This document shows, in pieces, positions 22,272 to 31,865 of a stretch of 64,000 nt of DNA (the first letter of the stretch is position 1; each line of letters opens with the position of its first letter). A model generated the notes under the pieces. It ran no database searches, was not told where the DNA came from, and worked only from the letters and a program-made list of their open reading frames with translations. The position numbers and the translations under genes were made by a program. The DNA lies in NCBI GenBank assembly GCA_977006965.1, contig OZ345373.1:1736001-1800000 (forward strand), in the 5' to 3' direction. This DNA is from Phymatolithon calcareum (lineage: Eukaryota > Rhodophyta > Florideophyceae > Hapalidiales).

Positions 22272-22392
22272 CTTAGGATGCTCATAGTAGGTGATCTGCC
22301 GGGCCGTAAGAGAATCGTGTCTCTCACGTATATATGCGCTGTTTTTTCACTTCGCTAGAAGTATATAAGATAAGAGTAAATGAAGGTGGCTT
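22272..22392 (+). repeat. Direct repeat copy 1, LTR-like
   Basis: About 120 bases alignable to 23146-23275 at roughly 80 percent, with blocks GTGATCTGCCG, GGAATCGTG/GAATCGTG and ATGCGCTGT. Copy 1 carries GTATATAAGATAAG, a TATA-like stretch. Confidence 0.6.
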
Positions 22393-23145
22393 CGGTGGCT
22401 GTGCCATAAGCCTACTGAGTCATGGGCCCATTGCCATCTACCGCAACTAGTAGAATCGGTTTGTACCTGAATCTTGCGACTGAGGAATACGTATTAATTA
22501 AGCGCATGTTTGGCGACTGTGCGGTATGACCTTTTCAGGTGGCGGTGATCAAATGGTTCAGGAAACACTGCACGTTCCTGATATAGAGGAGACCTGTATA
22601 GGTCCATCCATAAGGCAAAGAGAAAGATCGAAAATTTAAGACATTTCGTCACGCAAGCACGCACGTCTCACAAACTGTAATGTTGATGGGCGGTGACTGT
22701 GTCGCACCAGCTGTTTACTTGGCTGTTCTTGTCGCGACTGTACGCCTCGGAGCTCGGATTTAGGTTTCTGTCGTGATTGTACGCGTGCAACTCGGATCGT
22801 GATTCTTTAGACGCCCACTAAGCCCTGCAAAATAACTGAGGGGAGACAGTCCTTAACCACAACTCATGCTTCTCGAAAGCCCGATGCCTCTCCTCCTCAA
22901 TGAGAGGCTGGAATGGCTGGCTTTTATAGCCTTTTACAATACCCTAATTCTATCCTTTGTCTTATCCACGCAATCCAGTATTGTGTCCTGATTGCGTCAG
23001 TAAATGCCAAGCAATTATGGGTTTCTGGGCTTACCATAGCTAGCCATGATATTTTCTAAGTAATTATGGCTCTCTCCCGTTACGTGTCGCCCTTGCTCAT
23101 TGCTTGGCGAACGCTTGGTGTGCACCCACATCTACAATCCTCACG

Positions 23146-23275
23146 ATGCCCATAGTAAGTGATCTGCCGCGCTGTAAGGGAATCGTGCCTCTCGTGTATC
23201 TATGCGCTGTATTTTTTCCCTTCGCTGGTAGTACTTAAGATAGTTCGTTCGTTCATCTGAGTAAAGGAAGGTGGG
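23146..23275 (+). repeat. Direct repeat copy 2, LTR-like
   Basis: Partner of 22272-22392, about 870 bases downstream in the same orientation. Spacing and orientation resemble the LTRs of a small non-autonomous retroelement, but ends and target duplication were not resolved. Between and after the copies there is no recognised coding sequence up to 23900. Confidence 0.55.
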
Positions 23276-23900
23276 AGATCTTCGAATTTCGCCTCGCCTG
23301 CTCGGATGGCGCACGCTCAAGCTCGTATTCACGTCCATTCGACCATGCCGAATTGAAATTCTCCCACCCCTTCCTGACCGCAACCGTTTCGCCGCACGAG
23401 CCAGTGCGATGACAACCGCGCTCAAGGTCCCCTTTCCCCTTTTCGCGCGTCTGTCTCAAAGTCGACTGCCCAGCCAAGGTCGCTGTCGGAGGGCGACGCT
23501 GACATCTTCACGCTTATTCTGTCTGTTTGTCTTCTTGGGGGTTTGTTTGCTTGTCTCTCTTTCCTCCGTTTGTGCTCTCCTGATTCTTTTCTCTCCTAGT
23601 CTTCTCTGACCCTTTTGGCGTCGTGTTCCTGTGCGCCTGGCGCCACAGCCGTCTGCACGAGTCACCAAAGGCGTAGTGCAGAAAAACAGCTACGTGTGTT
23701 CGTTGCCGAAAACAAGCCGCATTGGCAGGGAAAAAAACAACGAGGCAGGCGATAGCCACTGCACCATCAATTCCATTGCTTGCCATGACAATTCAACCGC
23801 CACTTTCGCCTTTTCTGGAACTAAGCAACTGTACGGGCTACCCCGTTCCCTGTATCTCCAACAAGAGCGATTTAGAATTTTCTTTTAGTAATAATAAAAG

Positions 23901-24651
23901 CACGGTATCGTTGGTTCAATCCCGGCTGACCGTCACACAGTTGTCGGCGGAATGCAGCGCTATGTGGAGAAGCTGAAGCCTATTTTGAAGAAATACGGCG
24001 CAAACATTCGGTTTAACACGCGCGTTCTCAGTGTCTATCGTCGTGAAGAAAATGTGGAGCTTCACACTGTTGACGTCCAAGGAAAAAATGAAGTTTTGTT
24101 TGCAGACTAAGTTCTTTTCACAGTTCATGCGCAAACTGCTTTGAAGATTCTCGCAGACGACGTTGGCGTCTTTGAGACATCTGACGCTCTTCAACATTCA
24201 GCAGGCCCGTGTTGTCGTGTATCACGACCGTGCACTTGTGTCTGAAGATTGTAAACAGTGGGGCGCGTTCAACTACGTTGCACCGGAGGGAGACCGGCCT
24301 CTTGTCCGACCGACTATTACGTTCTACCCCAACCGTCTCGGAAGGCTCCCTGATTGTATACCAGATACTTTTGTGACAATGAATCCGGTTCGAGAACCAA
24401 AAGCAGATACTATCGTTATTGATTCGTATCTCATTCATCCGATTGGCGTGGGTGGACTTGCTGGGAAGAAGGCTGTCGCCGCCATTGAGGCAATTCAAGG
24501 ACAGCGCCGCACATGGTGGGCGGGATCGTATTTTCGAGCTCCGCATATTCATGAATCTGCATGGGTGAGTGGCCGGATTACTGCCGAACTGCTTCTGTCC
24601 AATTTCTCTCAACGATGGGACAAATCGAAAACCAGTTGTGTTCTACAATGA
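23901..24651 (+). pseudogene. FAD-dependent amine oxidase-like protein, truncated and frame-broken
   Basis: From 23901 the frame reads TVVGGMQRYVEKLKPIL and later NEVLFAD, stop (TAA 24108-24110), VLFTVHAQTALKIL in the same frame. It then shifts near 24190 into a frame reading QARVVVYHDRALV through WGAFNYV, FVTMNPVREP, IQGQRRTWWAGSYFRAPHIHE and SGRITAELL. This order (substrate-side region, Asp/His strand, MNP block, Trp-X-X-Gly and C-terminal helix) resembles the flavin amine oxidase / COG2907 type of NAD/FAD-binding protein. The N-terminal Rossmann GXGXXG dinucleotide site is absent upstream, where a TAA lies just before 23901. So this is a 3' fragment. It is the only metabolic-enzyme-like sequence in the window. 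Exact substrate cannot be told. Confidence 0.75.
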
Positions 24652-24659
24652 AGAACTCT

Positions 24660-25640
24660 TCGGAGGATTGCCATTGCCTTTAAGGACTCTTCCACGGAGG
24701 TCCCTAAGAGTAGCAAAGTCGTCTGATACCGGAGCCCATTTCGCATCTTTCTTCCGTCCCTCATAATAATAATGAATGCTTATTCCCCTATGGAGCTAGA
24801 AAGCAGTGCTTTTTATATTTCCTTTTCTTAGATTACGGTACAACCAAAATTAATGCTCCTACCGCACTCCATTGCAATAATGCAGGTTGCAATAGACCTT
24901 AAATTTTTGATATTTTTGGACGTATGCCAAGCTCATCGGAGCGTCTCTGTTGCAACAATGCAGGGATTGCAGTTACACGGTTGCGGTTTTGGACGCTGGA
25001 CTCTATTGTTCCGATTTACGCATACACTGTCGTAAAGCTTAGTTTACGCTCTTCAACTGTGTGGTCCTTTTCAGAAACCCTTTGGAGCGGAAGAACGAAT
25101 AGTATATCACAAATAAACTGTGTGGTCCTTTGATAACAAAGGGACCCTTGGGAGTCACGTGCGATCCTCAACAGATCAAGGCCTAGGGACCCTGACCGTC
25201 GGAATGAGTTGAAGCGATAATATTCGTTGGGTTATACTTGCTTGCCGAACTCCATCGATGGATGCGTTCGGCGCTTTTTATAGTGTTTTGGGGATCACAA
25301 GAACCTACCAGGATTGATGTAGACTACGTGGAAGGTAAATTGAAGACGCTACATAATCTAATTTGCACCGCACATCCAAATATCTTCTGATAAATTCCGA
25401 GAGAGTCGTCCGGTTATGCGGTTTCTGCTGCAGTTCAGCAGTTACCATTTCATGTCGACCTCTCCTCTCATGTCTTCTCGAATCTCTTGCTTAAGTTCTG
25501 AATCCCGCAAATAAGTGCGGTCTCGACATACACCAGTAGATATTTAGCGTATTTCCTTTGTGGAGCTAGCAGCACCATCTGTTTGTTGCGAGTTTGAATG
25601 CTGCTTGCACGTCGAGGCCGGGACGTCGCCAAAGATTGAT
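24660..25640. other. No recognised gene
   Basis: Short frames only. A GTGTGGTCCTTT block occurs twice near 25060 and 25120. Nothing else is supported. Confidence 0.4.
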
Positions 25641-25657
25641 TCTGGGTTTGCTCGGAT

Positions 25658-25800
25658 TCAATGAAGTAGCTCTTGACGAACCATGCGACTTTCGTCCATC
25701 CTAAGAATGTGACCGAGCCAACATCGTATGTCTCTGGCGCTCAATACCACATCGATAGTGAGGTCCCTGGACTCGTTGGCATTGGTCTTCTCGATATTCT
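25658..25800 (-). pseudogene. LINE ORF2 C-terminal fragment
   Basis: The frame reads ARDIRCWLGHILRMDESRM followed by VRQELLH, the conserved WLGH-X-LRM motif found after the RT in many LINE ORF2 proteins. Only this small piece remains. It differs from the 9-12 kb LINE, where this block was not seen, so it may come from another LINE family. Confidence 0.65.
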
Positions 25801-25842
25801 GGACAACACCTTGAGAAGTTTGAATACGTACGTGAAGACGTT

Positions 25843-25890
25843 GTTCGTAATTAAATTGAGAAGGTACCATGTTTCCCAACTGGAGGAAAC
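25843..25890 (-). repeat. Short dispersed repeat, copy at 25.8 kb
   Basis: The minus strand shares GTTTCCTCCAGTTG, GTGGTACCTTCTCAA (with a substitution) and TTTAATTACGAAC with 38768-38818 on the plus strand. About 45 bases are shared, with a small insertion in the other copy. Confidence 0.6.
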
Positions 25891-26405
25891 GTTTATTCTT
25901 CTTCTTTCAGTATTTAAAATTTGTGAGCAGTCACTGCATATCTCATCATCGGGCAGACATCTTTCTTCCTCGCCCACTGCGGGCCTTCATCGAGAATCTA
26001 GCTTCTCCTTGCGAAAGATGCATATTCAAAACTGCGCTGTTTGTATTCACGAAATGGAGAACACCATTGTCTACAATGCAACGAACGATGCAATTCCGCC
26101 GAGCAGCTCTCCGTTCATCAAAAAATACGTCGTGGCCACTTCGTGATTCACCGAACATCGACAAGGATTCGCCGCACTCCGCAGCGCTTTCGCGGAAGCG
26201 GCGAGGAGCTTGCATCGATGACGGAACCGGATCGAACATTCGCAACAGTATGACCGAAAACTGGTCGTCAGAGTAAGAAAATGAACTTTTCAGCTAGCAT
26301 CCCGACGATGAATCTGCCTCTGACGAGAGTAATGCCGAGGAGAGCGACAGCGAATGACGTGCTCTGTGTGGAGAACGTAGCAAAGTTGGCAAACCTTTGA
26401 TCTTT

Positions 26406-26600
26406 CTTCAAAGGGGATATATGATGTTAATTTTAAAAGCTCCCAAAACCTCAATTTCAGTAACATTGCCGCTTTTCACTCTTCGGCACTCTAGTCTCTT
26501 AAAATCTCCTTAATTCCAATTTCTCTTCCCGTGAGGACACGAGTAAGTCTTTTGCATTCATATTCAGTCTCTTGGTCCATTTCTTCAAACGTAAACGGGC
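26406..26600 (-). repeat. Family-R gene remnant (3' end)
   Basis: Minus-strand translation reads ETEYECKRLTRVLTGREIGI, clearly related to the C-termini of the copies at 35.3 and 37.1 kb, followed by stops. It ends with an AGCTTTTAAAATTAACATCAT stretch like the other copies' 3' ends. It is a truncated, decayed member of the same repeated gene family. Confidence 0.7.
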
Positions 26601-26662
26601 AATCCCCGTGCTAAACGGGTCTTCAAATCAGACTCGAGGGCATTTTCTCGATGACATCTAGT

Positions 26663-26989
26663 CAAAGCATTGGAAAAAATAATTGCTATTGTAATTATTT
26701 AAATTATTGTTCCAATAATTTATTCCTGAGTCTCGGATATTTATTGTATTTATTGAGATCGTCGTGGTTGCGACAATTATTGTATCGGACTCCTCATTTT
26801 TTCGATCCGGTTATTCTATCGCGACAGAAAGTAGCAAGAAGGATCCAATAATTCGGGGAATAACCAGTTATTTATACCTCGCTGAACTTGAATACAATAA
26901 TTTATTGCTTCTGCGTTCAACAATAAATTATTTATTCTCGACACTTTTCGAGAAAAGAATAAAAATAAATAAATAATTCCAATGCTTTG
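26663..26989. mobile_element. hAT-type MITE
   Basis: A 327-bp AT-rich non-coding element with perfect 13-bp terminal inverted repeats CAAAGCATTGGAA. It is flanked by the exact 8-bp duplication CATCTAGT (26655-26662 and 26990-26997). An 8-bp duplication with short repeats is typical of hAT transposons. The interior has many AATAAATTATT-like stretches, possible subterminal binding sites. Confidence 0.92.
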
Positions 26990-26997
26990 CATCTAGT

Positions 26998-27659
26998 GTG
27001 GTCTCATAAGATAGAGCTCGAAAGTAGCCGAAACACGTATCCCCTTCAGCATTGATAAGGCAGAAGAGCGAGCCTCTGTCTTTGTCGTAAACTAATCGGT
27101 ATACAACCGGTACGGTACCATCCGGTACTGATTTCTCACAAATGAAACCTAATTTCCGGGTATATATGATCCCTAGAAGTAGATTGCAGTCAAAACATGA
27201 CGTGATGCCCACACAAGCTCTACATTCATTCATTTTGCCTTTTCCTCTAGCCGGGCAAGTAGCGATTCGATGGCCTAAGTTATCCTGTGCGCGCGCAAAT
27301 GCGTGAATTACAGAACAGGAAAATTCACCAGGAATGCTATATATGCGAGACATGTCTCGCATATATGCGAAACAGATATACGCGTTTGGCGTACCTAAGA
27401 GCAGGGGAGAGTAAAAGAGTGATTTTGAACAGAGCACCGCTGTGTAGAAATTGAACCTTGGCGACATACTTTGGAACCGGGTGCTTTGATTGATCTCGGA
27501 GCGCTCCAATGAGCACTGCGCTTCACGGAAATAGACCAAGAGACTGAATATGAAGGCAAAAGACTCACTCGGGCACTCACGGTAAGAGAAGTTCGAATTA
27601 AGTAGATTTAGGAGAATAGAATATGACCACCACGGTAGATTGAGAAGCCGCCCAGTCAC
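26998..27659 (-). CDS. Hypothetical protein with Cys-rich region, 3' end disrupted by MITE
   Basis: A frame of 243 codons whose last ~22 codons come from the hAT MITE, so only the part above 26998 is original. The middle has a Cys-rich stretch (CPARGKGKMNECRACVGI then SCFDC) that could bind metal. A 28-bp perfect palindrome lies within it (27339-27366). I do not recognise the protein. It may be a decayed gene or chance frame. Confidence 0.3.
27339..27366. repeat. Perfect 28-bp palindrome
   Basis: ATATATGCGAGACA is followed directly by its reverse complement. No spacer, no mismatch. Confidence 0.85.
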
Positions 27660-28104
27660 TCAAATTGAAGTGTTGGGAGACGTAGGTGTTATGTGATGTT
27701 TTATTTTTAAAAAAATAAAACATGACGTTTCCCCTACTGTAGAATTAGTTGTTTCAAAAAATCTACAGACAAATCCACTTCCCTTGCACCAAGATGGAAT
27801 ATTGTTGTATTGTATCGTATTCTGCGCTTCCCCCAACTGAGGTTAGCTGCGCTTCAAAGGTCTAAGTTTTCTGCATTCTGCTCTATTCTGTGCGATGTTT
27901 AGAGCTATTTGTACGTTTCAGTGGGGCACGTCGCTGAAGAGTGACTCTGGCGTTGGTTTGACACACTGCAGTAACACTTGGAGTACCATGGGGATCTCGT
28001 CCATGCAAAGTATGTGCCCAACCCAATTCCATTGGTGATCTCTTGCGCGCATGAGGACAGTCTACCACAGTTTCATATCGCAGTGCGGATTGGCGTAGAG
28101 ATGC

Positions 28105-28190
28105 CAAACCCTCGAGCGCATTCCGTGCCTCCCGCGCGCCTCGTGCGAAACGCCTCCCCTCGCAGCAACCTAGGGGACCCTGCACTGCGC
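28105..28190 (+). repeat. Inverted repeat arm, left
   Basis: About 85 bases pairing with 29865-29945 in inverted orientation at roughly 75-80 percent, around CTCGAGCGC, ACGCCTCCCC and CGCAGCAACC. Both arms translate alike in one frame, sharing NASPRSNLGDP against DASPRSNRGDL. Confidence 0.55.
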
Positions 28191-28540
28191 GCAAATGTGT
28201 GCATTACAGACACGAAGATCATGAGATGGGAGGAACAAATGTTCAACGGTTCGGATGCTATGTGTCGTGTTTTCTTCCTTCTCAGGAACAGAATTCATTG
28301 TGCACCGCTTTTACAGATATTGGACAGAACTAGAAATAATCTTGCCTGTACGTGCCAATGTAGTTGACTGTCAATAATTTCGAGAGAACCGCAGTGCATT
28401 TTCGCTGGTGACGCTACAATCCCATTGATGAAAATAGCAGAACTGAAAATGCCGTGCTCGAGCCCAGGGAAATCATAACTGCGACGTAGATGACCCTGAT
28501 AGTGATCCAAACTAACCGTAAATCTCCACAGAAAAGAATC

Positions 28541-29495
28541 GAGGAAATTCGCTACATGGACCGAAAAAGGTGGCAAAATTCGCTAAATCGGCACCCCTTG
28601 CAAAAACTACTACGCGCTATGATATGAGCTAGCTAACCCTAGATACAAACCCAAGACGCCAGTACATGAGCAATAATGAGGACAGTAAAATGAAGGTAGA
28701 CGCTTTCGCTACGCAAGGCACTCTGCACCTCGTCGAATTCGACTGTTAAGCCATCTGAAGTCATGGAGAAGAAGGAGCTCGTGCTAAGGGTGGGCGACTA
28801 ACTTGGAGCAAACTTTGCCGACGTTGTCAACCTCGTAATCGCCCACAACACGTCTATTGGTAAGGCACATCTCGTGGCAGCACGTGGCGCTAATCTGTAA
28901 CTAGAGCACAGCTTGTGCCTTCTGTGTGAACGTCCGTGCGTTGCCGATCGTCGACGGCGTTAGAATCATCACGTTTTCAGAACACAGCTGCGTTGGCGGC
29001 TCCTCCAGGTTGCGCCAGTTCAGTACGAAAATACTCGCGCGGTGGGCGCCCAAGATGGCGGATTTTATACCCGCAAAAGGCCGAGTCAGCGGAAAGCCGC
29101 CCAGCCAACGGAGATGGTCCGCAAACCATGTGGTATCTCGTTAAAGCCAACAGAAGCGCACAGCATAGTGGCTTCGAAACAGGGCACGGATGTCCACCAC
29201 CTGGCGCAAATCGGAGTACTGCGCTCGTACCTGGCCGCAGTACAACAGCGCGACAGCGCGACATCAACAAAGCAGTTCAGTCCATGATAATGGACCTCAC
29301 CGCCTGCGATGAGGAAGATTCTACTTGCGACGAGGAGCTAAAGCATATAGAGTAGCGCACGAAATAAATTATACTTTTCTTAACAAGTTTATTTTTATAG
29401 AGTGCTCTATGTATCATAACGAGTCGTAGCTTTTGCAAGGGGTGCCGATTTAGCGAATTTTGCCACCTTTTCCGGTCCATGTAGCGAATTTCCTC
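28541..29495. mobile_element. Mutator-like element (MULE), non-autonomous
   Basis: A 955-bp element with 84-bp terminal inverted repeats (28541-28624 and 29412-29495) that start GAGGAAATTCGCTACATGG and differ at only a handful of positions. It is flanked by the exact 10-bp duplication GAAAAGAATC (28531-28540 and 29496-29505). Long inverted repeats with 9-11-bp duplications are the hallmark of the Mutator superfamily. No MULE transposase is encoded, so mobility would need an enzyme from elsewhere. Confidence 0.92.
28936..29355 (+). CDS. Open frame inside the MULE
   Basis: 139 codons ending with an acidic tail MIMDLTACDEEDSTCDEE and a TAG. An AATAAA signal lies about 8 bases after the stop, inside the right arm of the element. 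No family recognised. It may be a captured host fragment (Pack-MULE style) or a leftover of the element's own gene. Competing frames on both strands reduce confidence. Confidence 0.35.
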   Translation: MRCRSSTALESSRFQNTAALAAPPGCASSVRKYSRGGRPRWRILYPQKAESAESRPANGDGPQTMWYLVKANRSAQHSGFETGHGCPPPGANRSTALVPGRSTTARQRDINKAVQSMIMDLTACDEEDSTCDEELKHIE

Positions 29496-29864
29496 GAAAA
29501 GAATCTGATTGTTCATGCTGGGGATCGAATCCAAAAACCGATTAAAAGCCGGTCACTATGACGGCCTTCGACTTGCGACAGAGATGTTTGCTGAAGCGTG
29601 TTCGCAGCGCATTTTCGCAGCCTCTAATATACTCTACGACAACGAGAATGGGGAATCGATAATCTTAAAATATGAATGACGCAGGCAATAGTTTGTCCTG
29701 AGAGAGATGATCGGCTTAGACAGCACGAAAAACGCAAGGCAATTGTGCTGGTGATCGTACTCGATCGCTGCCTGACATGAATATTCTTCTTTCTGTACCG
29801 GCTCAGATCTAGCGTACCTCTCATAATCGTTAGTTTCAACCGCCCAAAGATCTTCCTGTCATCA

Positions 29865-29945
29865 AAGATCCCCTCGGTTGCTGCGTGGGGAGGCGTCCCG
29901 CGCGGGCCGTCGAGAAGACAGGGAAGGCGCTCGAGTGATTGGCGT
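29865..29945 (-). repeat. Inverted repeat arm, right
   Basis: Partner of 28105-28190. It lies outside the Harbinger element, which starts at 30035. The pair encloses the MULE and about 1.7 kb in total. Confidence 0.55.
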
Positions 29946-30034
29946 CTCCACTCCAAACCGCAATACAATACAATCGCACAAGCTGATAAATTCTAATGCA
30001 CCGGCCATGAAGAAATGTTTTTTGCAACTGTTTA

Positions 30035-30060
30035 GAGCACGTCCTACGCAATTGCCAATT
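30035..30060 (+). repeat. Left terminal inverted repeat of PIF/Harbinger
   Basis: Starts GAGCACGTCCTACGCA after TTA, then TTGCCAATTTCC subterminal sequence. The right counterpart is 33175-33200 in inverted orientation. Confidence 0.9.
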
Positions 30061-30245
30061 TCCAAAGCAAATTGCTAAAATTGTGTTGATAAAAATTGAT
30101 CGCACCACGCGCAACTCTATCGCGATCAAGGCCACCTGACACAGCCGACTCAAAAAACAATCATTTTGTACGCTCACTGTATCGTGAACGTTCGTTATTT
30201 TTACAGTACCGTACAGTCAGGGGAGCATAACACTCCCCTGGTGCA

Positions 30246-31643
30246 GTGATGTCCGACGACATCAGCACCAGCGAGATGGACGTCCTCTCGTCATCTTCGT
30301 CGTCTGAGGAGGAGCACGAGGTGCTCAAGGCCGTGCTGTGTGCCGTGGAGGCGGCGAGTCAGGAGACACCGACTGTGCATCAGTGGGGAGGAAGTTCGAA
30401 GGGAAGGCGAGCGAACCTCCGTCGTGGTGCTTGCTCGTGGTGGTGCGACTACCTGGCTGAGAACCCGGTATACCGCCCTTGGCAATTTCGGCGGCGATTC
30501 CGAGTGCCACTCAAGCTCTTTCGACGTCTACTGTATGACCTTCCGCTCGTCGAGCCGTTGTTACGCCAGCGATTCGATGCGCTCGGTCGGCCGGGCGCGA
30601 CGAGTTGGCAGAAAATCTTGAACTCTCTTCGACGTCTCGGTGACGGGGTGTCGTTTCAGGCACTCGATGATCAGTGCCGCATGAGCGTCGAGAGCCAAAG
30701 GCAGTCGTTCAAGGCGTTCGTGCGCGCCGGGCGCGCATGCTATGGCGCAGAGTTTCTCAACCGCGCGCCCAACCTCGCCGAGCTACGCGCACTGCAAGCT
30801 GCATTCGCGGCGAAGCTATTCCCCGGGTGTGTGGGTTCTGTGGACTGCATGAACATCGCGTGGAAAAACTGCCCCAAATCTTGGAAGGGGCAGTACCACA
30901 ATCCGAAGAACGGTAAGCTGGCAACCGTGTCGGTGGAGGCGATGTGCGACGCCAATCTGTACTGCTGGCACGTGTTCTGCGGGCGCGCCGGAACAAACAA
31001 CGACATAACAGTGGCAGAGTCGAGCCCGTTGTTCATGGACATCTTGAGCGGGCGCCGGCGCATGAAGCTCCCAGAGGGATATGTCGTCGGCGGTGAGCGT
31101 CGCGACTGGTACCTATACTACCTCACCGATGGAATTTACCCAGAGTGGTCCATTTTCGTCCGACGGAATCACGCGCCGCTGACCATGAAGGAGAAGGCGA
31201 TGACGAAAGCGCAGGAAGGGCGCCGAAAGGACGTCGAGCGCCTCTTCGGCGTGTTGCAGGGGCGGTTTCGAATACTGCGCCATGAGTTCCACCTTTGGAG
31301 CGACACGGAGTTGGTCGAAATCGTTCAGACGTGCGTCATTTTGCACAACATGCTCGTCTCTTTGCGCCTTGGTGGCGAACTGGACGACGAGCTAGACGAG
31401 CACGGCGAACTGCTGCACCCCGGCGAGGTCGTCGAGGAGTTTTACTACGCTGTAGGCGATGGAGAGGGCGACGGTGCAGATGAAGGAGTCGCAGAGTACG
31501 GCGGCGGTGACACAGGTATTCCAGAGGGATGGCTACACCATTTATTATCAATAGATGAGTTGATTAGAGACCGCGCTACCCACCGTCAGCTGCGTGAGGC
31601 GCTGACGGACCACATCTGGGCTAATGTAGGAGACGGCATATAG
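30246..31643 (+). CDS. PIF/Harbinger transposase (DDE_Tnp_4 / plant-transposon type)
   Basis: 465 codons, ATG to TAG, uninterrupted. The N-terminus is acidic/Ser-rich (1-25). A helical region around 60-190 includes FRRRFRVPLKLFRRLL, the usual pre-catalytic helix block. The catalytic triad is visible: Asp200 in GCVGSVDCMN, Asp295 in YYLTDGIYPEW, and Glu331 in RRKDVERLFGVLQGRF. The WKNCPKSWKGQYHNPKNGK block after Asp200 is typical of the plant-transposon (PF04827-like) subgroup. Length fits the family. The acidic C-terminus (about 375-440) is extended. It would cut at the inverted repeats and insert at TWA sites, normally together with the SANT protein encoded convergently. No stop or frameshift, so it may be active or recently so. 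Confidence 0.93.
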   Translation: MMSDDISTSEMDVLSSSSSSEEEHEVLKAVLCAVEAASQETPTVHQWGGSSKGRRANLRRGACSWWCDYLAENPVYRPWQFRRRFRVPLKLFRRLLYDLPLVEPLLRQRFDALGRPGATSWQKILNSLRRLGDGVSFQALDDQCRMSVESQRQSFKAFVRAGRACYGAEFLNRAPNLAELRALQAAFAAKLFPGCVGSVDCMNIAWKNCPKSWKGQYHNPKNGKLATVSVEAMCDANLYCWHVFCGRAGTNNDITVAESSPLFMDILSGRRRMKLPEGYVVGGERRDWYLYYLTDGIYPEWSIFVRRNHAPLTMKEKAMTKAQEGRRKDVERLFGVLQGRFRILRHEFHLWSDTELVEIVQTCVILHNMLVSLRLGGELDDELDEHGELLHPGEVVEEFYYAVGDGEGDGADEGVAEYGGGDTGIPEGWLHHLLSIDELIRDRATHRQLREALTDHIWANVGDGI

Positions 31644-31865
31644 CACCGAAGAGCTGGTAAAATTTCACTTTTTGTTTGGTTTTTGCGTCACCCCGCGGTC
31701 GGCGTGGAGCTGTGCCGTGTGCTCGTGCACGCCGCCGCGCTGCGCGAGCTCCAACCCATGTGCGTGCGGATCTCCCAATGAGGACCTGTCCGAGGTCGAC
31801 TGATTTCCTGGTTCAGTCGATCTCGAGCGGGTTCCAGGTGCGCAAAAACTGTGCAAGATTCGCGT

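Noticed and set aside
30740-31063. Minus-strand frame inside the Harbinger transposase
   Set aside because: Shadow of the transposase, which has its full catalytic triad on the plus strand.
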